A program made the translations under genes and the position numbers. Of a stretch of DNA of 64,000 nt, positions 9,268 through 17,932 are shown piece by piece (position 1 is the first letter of the stretch; every line of letters begins with the position of its first letter). Under the pieces are notes generated by a model. That model searched no databases. It was not told the DNA's origin and was given only the letters and a program-made list of their open reading frames with translations. Source of the stretch: Ramlibacter montanisoli (GTDB taxonomy: Bacteria; Pseudomonadota; Gammaproteobacteria; Burkholderiales; Burkholderiaceae_C); contig NZ_JABFCS010000001.1 in the NCBI RefSeq assembly GCF_013087525.1, positions 558,001 to 622,000 on the forward strand. The letters run 5' to 3'.

Positions 9268-9794
9268 AGAAGACGGCCAGGCTGCTCCTCCTCGTGACCC
9301 TGTCCGGCGTCGCATGGGCCGCGCTGGATCATTACGCGGGCAGCGCAGGCGACGACAGCCGCAAGGACCGCTCCAGCCATGCCGTGGCTGCCACGCCGGA
9401 GGTGCCACCGCCTTCCGTGCGTCCGGCGCTGCTGCAGGAACTGGAGGCGCTGAAGCTGGCGCGCGCGCCGCAGCCGCCGGCCGGCGAACTGTTTCCCGCC
9501 AAGACCTGGAAGATGGCGCCCCCCCCGCCGCCGCCCCCGCCGCCGCCGCCGCCGCCGCCACCCCCACCGGTCAAGCCGAGCGCGCCGCCGCTGCCCTTCG
9601 TCTTCATGGGCCGGTTGTTCGATGTCGAACGGCCGGCGGTCTTCCTGGTCAAGGGTGGACGGGCCTACCTGGCATCCGAGGGCGACGTGATCGACGAAAC
9701 GTACCGGCTGGAGAAGGTGGAACCGGGCCAGCTGACGCTCGTGTACCTGCCGCTGAACGAGGTGCAGACGATGGCGGTGGGAGAGAACCGATGA
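9264..9794 (+). CDS. PilP/GspC-like periplasmic protein with a 17-proline tract
   Basis: 176 residues: N-terminal signal anchor (about 6-22), a linker, an uninterrupted run of 17 prolines (bases about 9518-9568), then a small beta-domain ('FVFMGRLFDVERPAVFLVKG', 'YRLEKVEPGQLTLVYLPL') that matches the homology-region type fold of GspC/PilP, which contacts the secretin N-domains. The poly-Pro run is expected to make translation depend on EF-P. It overlaps its neighbours by 4 bases on both sides, so it is translationally coupled to the PilO-like protein and the secretin. Confidence 0.65.
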   Translation: MKKTARLLLLVTLSGVAWAALDHYAGSAGDDSRKDRSSHAVAATPEVPPPSVRPALLQELEALKLARAPQPPAGELFPAKTWKMAPPPPPPPPPPPPPPPPPVKPSAPPLPFVFMGRLFDVERPAVFLVKGGRAYLASEGDVIDETYRLEKVEPGQLTLVYLPLNEVQTMAVGENR

Positions 9795-12129
9795 ACTGGA
9801 GAACGGCCATGCGGCGGATTCCCGGGCGACGCTGCCTGATGGCGGCGGCACTCGTGCTGGCCGCCTGTGCCGGCCCCGTGCCGGACCGCGAGGGCCTGGC
9901 GCTGATCGTGGACGGACATTACGAGCAGGGCCTGAGCAAGCTGGAGGAGGCTGCCAGGGCCGATCCCGGCAACCTGCAGCTGCGGATGCGCCTGTTGACG
10001 ACCCGCGAGCGCGTCGCGGTGCAGTTGCTGGCTGCGGCGGAGAGTGCGCGCCTGGCCGGCGACGCGCGCGAGGCGGAAGAGCAGTACCGCAGGGTGCTCG
10101 CGGTTTCCCCGGGCGATCCCCGCGCCGCCGAGGGCCTGCGGCTGCTCGAGAAGCGCGACCTGCACGGCGAGATGGTGCGCCAGGCGCAGGCGGCGCTCAA
10201 GAACGGCGACCAGGAGCAGGCGGAAAGCCAGGCGCTGAAGGTCCTCGCGCAGAGCGCCAGGCACCCGGGCGCTCTGGAGGTGCTCGCGCAGGTCGAGCGC
10301 CTGCGCGCCGCGGAAGGCATGGTCCCGGCGCAGCTCAGGTCGCGCCTGACGAAGCCGGTGAGCCTGGAGTTCCGCGATGCCAACCTGAAGATGGTGTTCG
10401 ACGTGCTGTCCCGCGTGAGCGGCATCAATTTCATCCTGGACAAGGACATCAAGAGCGACACCAAGGTCACGATCTACGTGCGCAACGTGGCCGTCGAGGA
10501 CGCCATCGACCTGACGCTGGTCCAGAGCCAGCTCGAGAAGAAGGTGCTGTCCGACAACTCCGTCCTGATCTATCCCCACACGCCGCAGAAGATCCGCGAA
10601 TACCAGGACCTGGTGGTGCGCGCCTTCTACCTGGTCAACAGCGAAGCCAAGCAGACGGCGGTGGTCCTCAAGAGCATCCTCAAGCTCAAGGACCTGCACG
10701 TGGACGACCGGCTGAACATGATCCTCGTGCGCGACACGCCCGAAGCCATCCGCCTGGCCGAGAAGGTGATCAGGACCCAGGACCTGGCCGATCCCGAGGT
10801 GGTGCTGGAGATCGAGGTCCTCGAGATCAACCGCACGCGCGCCCTCGAACTGGGCGTGAACTGGCCCGACACCTTCACCTGGCTGGTGCAGGATCCGAGG
10901 AGCATCACGGTCAACGACCTGCCGTTCCGGCAGCACACCAGCGGCTCGCGCATCGGCATCAACGCCACCATGCTGTTGCGGCTGAGGTCGGACAGCGGCA
11001 TCGCCAACACCATCTCGAATCCCCGCATCCGCATCAAGAACCGGGACCGGGCGAGGGTGCTGGTGGGCGATCGGGTGCCCGTCATCACGGCGACCGTCAC
11101 GCCCGGCTCCACCAACCCCGTGACGACCGAGACCATTTCGTACCTGGACGTCGGCCTGAAGCTGGAAGCCGAGCCCGTGGTCCTGCTCGACGACAACGTG
11201 TCGATCAAGCTGTCGCTGGAAGTCAGCTCGCTCGGCGAATCGGTGGAGACCAATTCGGGTTCGGTCGCCTACCGCATCGGCACGCGCACCATCACCACTT
11301 CGCTGCGGCTCAAGGACGGCGAAACCCAGGTCCTGATGGGACTGATCCGCGACGAGGAGCGCAAGACGGCCAGCGGCCTGCCGGGACTGGTGGACATGCC
11401 GGTCGTGGGGCGCCTGTTCTCCGTGCCCCGCGAGGAACGCCAGAAGAGCGAAATCGTGCTGTCCATCACGCCGCGCATCGTGCGCAACCTGGTGCGCCCC
11501 GATGCGCAGGAGATGGAGTTCTGGTCCGGCACCGAACTCAGCATGAAGGCCAAGCGGCCGGGCCTGCAAGCCGGCACGGCGCCCGGCGCCGCCGCCGTGG
11601 CGCCGGCGCCCGCAAGCCGGCAGGCCCCGGCGCAACCGCCGGCGGCGCGGGCGGCGGAGAGCCCGGTTGCGATCGCGCCCGCCGTGCAGTCGCCGGCGCC
11701 GGCCGCCCTCAAGCCGCTGCAAATGAGCTGGCAGGCCGCAACCAGCGCCCGCGTGGGCGAGCAGTTCGTGGTGGGCGTGCAGGCGAACGCGCTGTCGCCG
11801 CTGGCGGGCGCCGCGCTGTCGCTGCGCTTCGACCCGAATGCGCTGGAGGTGGTGACCGTGCAGGAGGGCGACCTGCTCAAGCAGGGCAACGTCGAGAACC
11901 GCTTCAACCACACGGTCGATGCGCGCGGGGGCGCCTGGCGGTCAGCGTGGCGCGTCCCGGAGCCGACGGCGCGCAGGGGCAGGGGCGCCTGTTCAACGTG
12001 ACCTTCCGCGTCAAGGCGCCGGCGCCGCAATCGCAGATCGTGGTGACCAGCATGTCGCCCCTGGGGCCGGATGGAAGCCCCGTCCCGTTCAGCCTGAGCG
12101 GTCCCTTGTCGATCGCCTTGCAGCCATGA
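9791..12129 (+). CDS. gspD: GspD/PilQ-family secretin with TPR and cohesin-like domains (frameshifted)
   Basis: About 779 residues reconstructed. A lipoprotein signal is visible, with lipobox LAAC and Cys26. A TPR-like region follows (about 35-170, '[19 protein letters not shown]'), then secretin N-domains ('[19 protein letters not shown]', '[19 protein letters not shown]') and the secretin core ('[20 protein letters not shown]', 'VGLKLEAEP', '[14 protein letters not shown]'). After a Pro/Ala linker the C-terminal ~140 residues resemble a cohesin domain ('[20 protein letters not shown]'). The frame breaks near 11925-11932; the correct end '[20 protein letters not shown]' continues in another frame to TGA at 12127-12129. 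It forms the outer-membrane channel. Confidence 0.85.
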
Positions 12130-12604
12130 AGGCCAGGGGTTCGCGCGGCTTCACGCTGATCGAGCTGATGGTGACGGTGGTCATCGTGGCGGTGCTTGCC
12201 ACCATCGGCCTGCCCCTGGCGGAACTGGCCGTCAGGCGGCAGAAGGAACAGGCCTTGCACGGTGCGCTGCGCGAGATCCGCGCCGCCATCGATGCCTACA
12301 AGCTCGCCGTGGACCAGGGCCGGATACGAAAGAGCGCCGACCAGTCGGGCTACCCGGCGTCGCTCGACGCGCTGGTGACGGGCGTGGAGGATGCGCGCAG
12401 CCCCAAGCAGGAGAAGATCTATTTCCTGCGCCGGCTGCCGCGCGACCCCTGTTCCCGGACGGCGAGGCCCGCGCCGCCGACACCTGGGGCAAGCGCAGCT
12501 ACGCGAGCCCGCCGGATGCACCGCGCGAGGGTGCCGACGTCTATGACGTCCATTCCCTGGCGCCCGGCGCCGGGCTCAACGGCGTGCCCTACAAGGACTG
12601 GTGA
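12126..12604 (+). CDS. Type II secretion pseudopilin 1 (frameshifted)
   Basis: About 159 residues. It has a prepilin leader with the PilD-type motif '[19 protein letters not shown]' near residue 8, with Glu at +5. The body resembles GspG/GspH ('[20 protein letters not shown]', '[10 protein letters not shown]'). The frame breaks in a C-run at 12446-12449: 'RRLPRDP' should continue '[20 protein letters not shown]' and end '...NGVPYKDW' at TGA 12602-12604. The ATG overlaps the secretin stop (ATGA). Confidence 0.75.
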
Positions 12605-12607
12605 GCG

Positions 12608-13000
12608 ATGGCTTCATCGAAGACGCCGAGGGGCCGCGCCGGCTTCACGCTGATCGAACTGCTCGTGGTCATGAGCATCATCGCGCTGCTGCTCGCGGTG
12701 GCGGTGCCGCGCTACTTCCACAGCGTGACCCGGGCCAAGGAAGCGGTGCTCAAGGAGAACCTGACCCTGATCCGGGATGCGCTGGACAAGCACTACGCCG
12801 ACACGGGAGCCTACCCGGCGAACATGGAAGCATTGGTCGCCAGGAAGTACCTGCGCAAGGTGCCGGAGGATCCGGTGACCGAAAGCGCGAGCACCTGGGT
12901 GCTGATCCCGCCGGAGAAGCGGGAAAGCGGCGGCGTCTACGACGTGAAGAGCGGCGCCCCGGGCCATTCCCTGGCCGGCGAGGCGTACAGCACATGGTAG
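12608..13000 (+). CDS. Type II secretion pseudopilin 2 (GspG/GspH-like)
   Basis: 130 residues, intact. Prepilin motif 'AGFTLIELLVVMSIIALLL' (residues about 11-30) with Glu at +5, then an N-terminal helix ('VTRAKEAVLKENLTLIRDAL') and 'DTGAYPANMEALVARKYL', as in GspG-type pseudopilins. It is processed by the prepilin peptidase and built into the pseudopilus. It lies 3 bases after the previous gene and overlaps the next by 7 bases (ATGGTAG). Confidence 0.82.
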   Translation: MASSKTPRGRAGFTLIELLVVMSIIALLLAVAVPRYFHSVTRAKEAVLKENLTLIRDALDKHYADTGAYPANMEALVARKYLRKVPEDPVTESASTWVLIPPEKRESGGVYDVKSGAPGHSLAGEAYSTW

Positions 13001-13482
13001 GCGCCGCGCGGTCGCTGCAGCGCGCCGGGCAGCAGCGCGGCTTCACCTACATCGCCCTGCTGCTCGCGGTCGCCGTGCAGGGTGCCGTGCTGGCGGCGAC
13101 CGCTTCTGTGTGGCACACGGCGCAAAAGCGCGAGCGCGAGCGCGAGCTGCTGTTCGTCGGCGAACAGTTCCGCAGCGCGATCCGCGCCTATGCGCAGACC
13201 GGGCCCGGCACCGCCGGCCAGCTGCCTGCGACACTGGACGACCTGCTGCTGGATCCGCGCTTTCCGGGAACCCGGCGGCACCTGCGCAAGGTCTTCGTCG
13301 ACCCCATGACCTGGAAGGCCGAGTGGGGACTGGTGAGGACGCCCGATGGCAGGGGGATCCTCGGCGTCTACAGCCTGTCGCCGGAGAAGCCGCTCAAGAC
13401 CGCGAATTTCCGGCCGGCCGACCGGGCCTGGGAGGGCGCGAACAGCTACTCGGAGTGGAAGTTCGTCTACAAGCCGCAGTGA
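12994..13482 (+). CDS. Pseudopilin-like protein 3 lacking the +5 glutamate
   Basis: 162 residues. The prepilin-like segment 'QRGFTYIALLLAVAVQGAVL' has the G|F cleavage site, but the +5 residue is Ala rather than Glu, as in GspK-type minor pseudopilins. It continues 'ERERELLFVGEQFRSAIRAY', and then 'GYPATL'-like and 'DPMTWKAEWGLVRTPDG' segments. The ATG at 12994 overlaps the stop of pseudopilin 2. Lack of Glu5 suggests a tip or initiation role, which is inference; it is shorter than classical GspK. Confidence 0.68.
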   Translation: MVGAARSLQRAGQQRGFTYIALLLAVAVQGAVLAATASVWHTAQKRERERELLFVGEQFRSAIRAYAQTGPGTAGQLPATLDDLLLDPRFPGTRRHLRKVFVDPMTWKAEWGLVRTPDGRGILGVYSLSPEKPLKTANFRPADRAWEGANSYSEWKFVYKPQ

Positions 13483-13494
13483 AGCGCGGGCGCG

Positions 13495-14682
13495 CTACTG
13501 GATGCTGCTGGCCAGCTCGAAGATCGGCAGGTACATCAGCATGACGATGAAGCCGATGAGGACCCCGATCACCGTCATCAGGATCGGCTCGAACAGCTTG
13601 ACGAACCATTCCACCCAGCGCGCCATTTCCTCGTCGTAGAAATCGGCGGCCTGCTCCAGCATCTCCCCAGCTTGCCCGAGCGCTCGCCCGCGCGCAGCAG
13701 TTTCAGCGCGACCGGCGTCGTCAGGCCGCCTTCCTGCAGCGCACGGGACAGGGGCTGCCCTTCGCTGACGCGCGTCGACACCTGCCGCAGGCGTTCGCTC
13801 ATGTCCCCGTCAACAGCCCTTGCACCATGTCCAGCGACACCAGGATGGGAATGCCGCCGCGCAAGGTCATGCCCAGGGATCGGTAGAAGCGGGCCAGCTG
13901 GTACAGGAACACGCGCTCGCGCACGGCCGGAAGGCGCGCCAGCAGGCCGCCCAGCCGGGCGCGCACGCCGGCGTGCCGGATGGCCAGGACCAGCAGCGCG
14001 ATCGCGGCGGCCGCGGCCACGGCCAGCGTCGCCTGGTGCGCCGCCAGGAACCTGCCCCACAGCATCAGCAGTTGCGACAGCCAGGGAAGGTTGTGGCCGA
14101 TGTCCTCGTAGACCTGGCTGAATTTCGGCACCACGTAACCCAGCAGGAAGAGCATGACCGCGCCCCCGACGATCAGCAGCAGCGCCGGGTAGATCGACGC
14201 GCTCACGATCTTCTTGCGGATGTGCTCGACCTGGACGTGGTAGGCGATGTAGCGGGTCAGCGTCTCCGGCAGTTCCCCGTGCGTTCGCTGGAACGCACCA
14301 GGGCGATGAAGAGCTCGGGAAATGCGGAGGGGACCTGCGCCAGCGCCTGGGAGAAGGACTGCCCTTCGTGCAGTGCGCGCGCGACGCGGTCCAGCACCTT
14401 CCTGTGCTGCCCATGCTGTTCCTTCTCGGCCAGGCTTTCGATGGCTTCGATCAGGGGCAGGCCGGCACGCAGCAAGGTCACCAGCTCCTGGGCGAACAAG
14501 GGCAGCGGGAAGGCCTGGTCCCGCCTGCGCGGTGCCGCGAACCAGGCCTGCTGCGAGCTGATGGAAAGGACACGCAGGCCCTGCGCGCGTGCCATCAGCA
14601 TCGCCTCGGCCTCGCCCGGCGCCTCCAGCACCGCCTCGACGATGCCTTCGCCCTTGCGCAAAGCCTTGAGCTGGAATCGCAC
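13495..14682 (-). CDS. gspF: GspF inner-membrane platform protein (three apparent frameshifts)
   Basis: About 396 residues when repaired, the normal GspF length. It has two T2SSF domains: 'FAQELVTLLRAGLPLIEAIE' near residue 70 and 'LYQLARFYRSLGMTLRGGIP' near 270, and three membrane helices (about 170, 220 and 375). The frame breaks at three C-runs on the + strand: about 14275-14278, 13805-13808 and 13665-13668. Each is repaired by one extra G in the coding strand (for example 'ERTG|ELPETLTRY', 'LLTG|DMSERLR', 'GKLG|EMLEQAADFY'). The GTG start is at 14682, 5 bases after gspG. It ends '...FELASSIQ' at 13495. It is convergent with the rest of the cluster. Confidence 0.82.
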
Positions 14683-14687
14683 TGGGC

Positions 14688-15122
14688 CTACCGGTTGGTG
14701 ACGTCCGCGTTGTCGCCCTCGCCGCCCGGCCGCCCGTCCTTGCCCAGGGAGAGGATGTCGTAGTCGCCGTGCTCGCCGGGAAACTTGTAGATGTACGCCC
14801 GGCCCCAGGGATCCAGCGGGACGGCCTTCTTCAGGTAGGGCCCGTTCCACTTCGGCTCGTTCGGCGGCTTCGTGACCAGCGCCTGCAGGCCCTGTTCGTT
14901 GCTCGGGTAGTGCCCGGTGTCCAGGCGGAACATGTCGAAGGACTTTTCCAGTGCCTCGATCTGCGTCCGGGCGCCCGCCTTGGTCTCCGACTTGCCGACC
15001 TGCGCGAAGTACTTGGGGCCGACGTAGCCGGCCAGCAGGCCCAGGATCACCATGACCACCAGCAGCTCGAGCAGCGTGAAGCCCCGGTGCCCGGATCGAT
15101 GGGGAGGCGAGCTGGTCTTCAT
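14688..15122 (-). CDS. gspG: GspG major pseudopilin
   Basis: 144 residues from the ATG at 15122 (an ATG at 15131 is equally possible; neither has a clear ribosome binding site). Prepilin motif 'HRGFTLLELLVVMVILGLL' with Glu at +5. The body has the GspG signature 'DMFRLDTGHYPSNEQGLQAL', 'WNGPYLKKAVPLDPWG' and the Ca-loop-like end 'SLGKDGRPGGEGDNADV'. It forms the pseudopilus shaft. It is the best-conserved member of the cluster and is coupled to gspF downstream. Confidence 0.9.
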   Translation of the reverse strand: MKTSSPPHRSGHRGFTLLELLVVMVILGLLAGYVGPKYFAQVGKSETKAGARTQIEALEKSFDMFRLDTGHYPSNEQGLQALVTKPPNEPKWNGPYLKKAVPLDPWGRAYIYKFPGEHGDYDILSLGKDGRPGGEGDNADVTNR

Positions 15123-15156
15123 GACAAGCATGCTAGGCAGCCCGCACGCGCATGAC

Positions 15157-15170
15157 TTGAGGAAAATCAA
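15157..15170. promoter_or_regulatory. FNR/ANR-like dyad upstream of gspG
   Basis: TTGAGGAAAATCAA matches the FNR/ANR consensus TTGAT-N4-ATCAA at 9 of 10 positions. Its centre is about 41 bases upstream of the gspG ATG at 15122, and TAGCAT on the minus strand (15130-15135) could serve as a -10 element. It lies in the divergent gap between gspG and the lytic transglycosylase. Oxygen control is a hypothesis from one site. Confidence 0.3.
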
Positions 15171-15280
15171 GGCGCACGCATCACGCCGGATGCTATCAAG
15201 TGCATGGGGAATTCCGCAGCGGCGGGCAGGGCCAAGATGCCGCCGGCCGCCGCGCATCGTATGCTCCTGCCTTGATCGCC

Positions 15281-15915
15281 ATGAAGACCTTCGCTTGCTC
15301 CGGAGGATGCGTCCTGTCCGTGCTGCTCGGCGCGGGCATCGGCCTGGGCTCGCTTGGTTTTCCAGGCAGCGCTCGGGCCGACCTCTTCGGGTACACCGAT
15401 GCCGACGGTGTCGAGCATTTCACCAACATCCCCGGCGATTCCCGCTACCGGCGCCTTGCGACCGAGGGTGGCCCCGGGACACAGGTACCGGCCACGAAGC
15501 TTGCGACGAGGAGCGACCCGGCCCGTGAACGCTATGCCCTGCCGGTCGCGTCCGCTGCCGCGGACACGGGGCTTCCGGAGGGCCTGCTCCATGCCGTCAT
15601 CAAGGCCGAATCCAATTACGACGCCGACGCGGTGTCGCACAAGGGGGCGGTCGGGCTGATGCAGCTCATGCCGGAAACCGCGCGGCGCTTCGGTGTCCTC
15701 GATGCGCGCGATCCGGCCGCCAATGTGCTGGGGGCGCACGCTACCTCAAGTCCCTGCTGGCGATGTTCGACGCCGATCTTGCGCTGGCGCTGGCCGCCTA
15801 CAACGCCGGTCCGGCCGCGGTGCTGCGCAACGGCCGCGCGGTGCCGCCCTATGGCGAGACGCAGCGCTACGTGCCCCGCGTGCTGGAGCTTTACCGGCGC
15901 GAGGCCGGCCACTGA
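15281..15915 (+). CDS. SLT-type lytic transglycosylase (frameshifted)
   Basis: About 211 residues. Signal peptide to about residue 29 ('[10 protein letters not shown]'), then a short DUF4124-like segment ('[17 protein letters not shown]'), then the SLT domain: catalytic Glu in '[18 protein letters not shown]', '[18 protein letters not shown]', '[15 protein letters not shown]' and '[17 protein letters not shown]'. It cleaves peptidoglycan glycan strands in the periplasm. The frame breaks in the G-run 15730-15734 ('[16 protein letters not shown]'); one missing G explains it. It stands beside the secretion genes, where such enzymes can open the wall for trans-envelope machines, but it is divergent from gspG. 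Confidence 0.82.
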
Positions 15916-15918
15916 GCG

Positions 15919-17144
15919 CTACGCCGCCGCCAGGCCCTGCGCGCAGGCGTGGGCGCTGGCCCAGGCCCACTGGAAGTTGTAGCCCCCAGCCAGCCGGTCA
16001 CGTCCACCACCTCGCCGATGAAATACAGGCCCTTGCGGGTCGATTCCATCGTCTGGGAGGACAGGTCGCGCGTGTCCACTCCGCCCGCGGTCACTTCGGC
16101 CTTGCGATAGCCCTCGGTCCCCGTCGGCACCAGTTCCCAGCGCGAGAAGCGCTGCGCCAGCTGCTGCAGGGCCTTGTCGCCCGCCTCGTTCACCGGGCGC
16201 TGCCAGGCAGGATCCTGCTGCGTCCAGGCATCGGCCAGGCGGGTGGGGACCCATTGCGCCAGCTCGTTGGCGACCAGCTTGCGCGAGCGCGCCTTGGCGG
16301 CGCCGAGTTCCTGCGCGAGGTCCTGGCCCGGCGCGAGGTCGATGCGCAGCGGCCGGCCTTCGCGCCAGTAGCTGGAGATCTGCAGCACGGCCGGGCCGCT
16401 CAGGCCCCGGTGCGTGAACAGCAGGTCCTCGTCGAAGGCCATGCGTTCCTTCTTCTCCCCGGTCTCGATGCGCACCGGCAGCGCCAGCCCGGCCAGCTGC
16501 GCGAACGGCGCCCAGGCCTCGCCGTCGAAGGTGAGCGGCACCAGCGCGGGACGCGGCGCCACGATGCGCTGGCCGAACTGCCTGGCGATCCGGTAGCCGA
16601 AATCGGTGGCGCCTATCTTCGGGATCGACAGGCCGCCGGTGGCGATGACCAGCGACTTCGCGCGCACGGTGCCGCGGCTGGTCTGCACTTCGTACAGCTC
16701 CCCCGCCATGGCGACCGAAGCCACGCTGCACGGCTGCCAGTGCGTCACGCCGCCGGCCGCGCACTCCGCCAGCAGCATGCGGATGAAGTCCTCCGAGGAG
16801 CGGTCGCCGAACAGCTGGCCCTTGTGCTTCTCGTGGAAGGGGATGCCGTGCCTGCCCACCAGCGCGATGAAGTCCTGCGGCGTGTAGCGCGCCAGCGCCG
16901 AGCGGCAGAAGTTGGGGTTCTCGCCCAGGAAGTGCTTGTGGGGCGCGCGCGGGTCGAGGTCGCGGTTGGTGAAGTTGCAGCGGCCGCCGCCGGAGATGCG
17001 GATCTTCTCCGCCACCTTCTCGCCATGGTCCACCAGCAGGACCTTCACCCCCAGCTGGCCGGCGACCCCGGCGCAGAACAGGCCGGCGGCACCGGCGCCG
17101 ATGACGATGGCGTCGAAGGTCGAAGGGGAGGGCGCGTCCGTCAT
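15919..17144 (-). CDS. HI0933/YhiN-family NAD(P)/FAD-dependent flavoprotein (frameshift near the C-terminus)
   Basis: About 408 residues. N-terminal FAD-binding motif '[19 protein letters not shown]', then '[14 protein letters not shown]', which is characteristic of the HI0933 (BaiN/YhiN) family. Also seen: '[23 protein letters not shown]' and '[20 protein letters not shown]'. Frame is lost in the C-run 15983-15987; the proper end is '[20 protein letters not shown]', finishing 'CAQGLAAA' at 15919. The substrate is unknown; members act on varied aromatic or steroid-like compounds. It is convergent with the transglycosylase with only 3 bases between stops. Confidence 0.82.
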
Positions 17145-17164
17145 GGACGCGCATTATCAAGGTC

Positions 17165-17932
17165 TCAGGCGACGCGCTGCCGGGTGACCGCTTCGCCGGC
17201 GAGCGCCACGCAGCGCACCACGTCGCCCACCACCATCACCGCCGGACTGGCGAGCGCCTCGCGTTCCACGGTGGCGGCCAGTTCGCCCAGCGTGGTCACG
17301 GCATGGCGCTGGTCGGGCTGCGACGCGCGCTGCACGATGGCCACCGGCGTGTCGGGTGGCAGGGCCGTGAGCAGGTCGGCCTGGATGCGCGCGGCGCTGC
17401 TCACGCCCATGTAGATCACCAGCGTCAGCCGGGCGTCGCGCGCGGCCGTTGCCAGCGACTTCCAGTCCAGGGCTTCCGCACCTTTCTGGGCATGGCCGGT
17501 CAGGAAGACCACCCCATGTGCATGTTCCCGGTGCGTCAGCGGCATGCCCAGGGAGGTGGCGGCCGCCAGCCCCGAGGTGATGCCGTTGATCACCTCCACG
17601 TGCACGCCGGCGGTGCGCAGGTGTTCCACCTCCTCGCCGCCGCGGCCGAAGATGAAGGGGTCGCCGCCCTTGAGGCGCACGACGTTCTCGCCCTCGCGGG
17701 CGGCCATGACCATCAGCTTCTCGATGAAGGCCTGGGGCGTGCTCTTGCAGCCGCCGCGCTTGCCCACGTAGACGATGCGCGCGTCCTTCGGGGCATGCGC
17801 CACGACTTCGTTGCTGACGAGATCGTCGACCAGCAGCACGGTGGCGCCCTGGATCGCTTTCAGCGCCTTCAGGGTCAGCAGTTCCGGGTCACCGGGCCCG
17901 GCGCCGACGAGGGTGACTTTGCCTGTGTTCAT
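17165..17932 (-). CDS. cobA: Uroporphyrinogen-III C-methyltransferase (SUMT)
   Basis: 255 residues, intact, typical for stand-alone SUMT. Motifs: 'VTLVGAGPGDPELLTLKA' (SAM site, residue about 6), 'VVRLKGGDPFIFGRGGEE', 'GITSGLAAATSLGMPLTHRE' and 'LVIYMGVSSA'. It makes precorrin-2 on the way to siroheme, the cofactor of the NirB protein encoded upstream in the same direction. It overlaps ybiB by 4 bases, so cofactor supply looks co-transcribed with nitrate assimilation. Confidence 0.92.
   Translation of the reverse strand: MNTGKVTLVGAGPGDPELLTLKALKAIQGATVLLVDDLVSNEVVAHAPKDARIVYVGKRGGCKSTPQAFIEKLMVMAAREGENVVRLKGGDPFIFGRGGEEVEHLRTAGVHVEVINGITSGLAAATSLGMPLTHREHAHGVVFLTGHAQKGAEALDWKSLATAARDARLTLVIYMGVSSAARIQADLLTALPPDTPVAIVQRASQPDQRHAVTTLGELAATVEREALASPAVMVVGDVVRCVALAGEAVTRQRVA

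Noticed and set aside
9511..9570. A simple-sequence CCG repeat or CRISPR-like array
   Set aside because: The run is inside a coding frame as a poly-proline linker, with no spacer structure.
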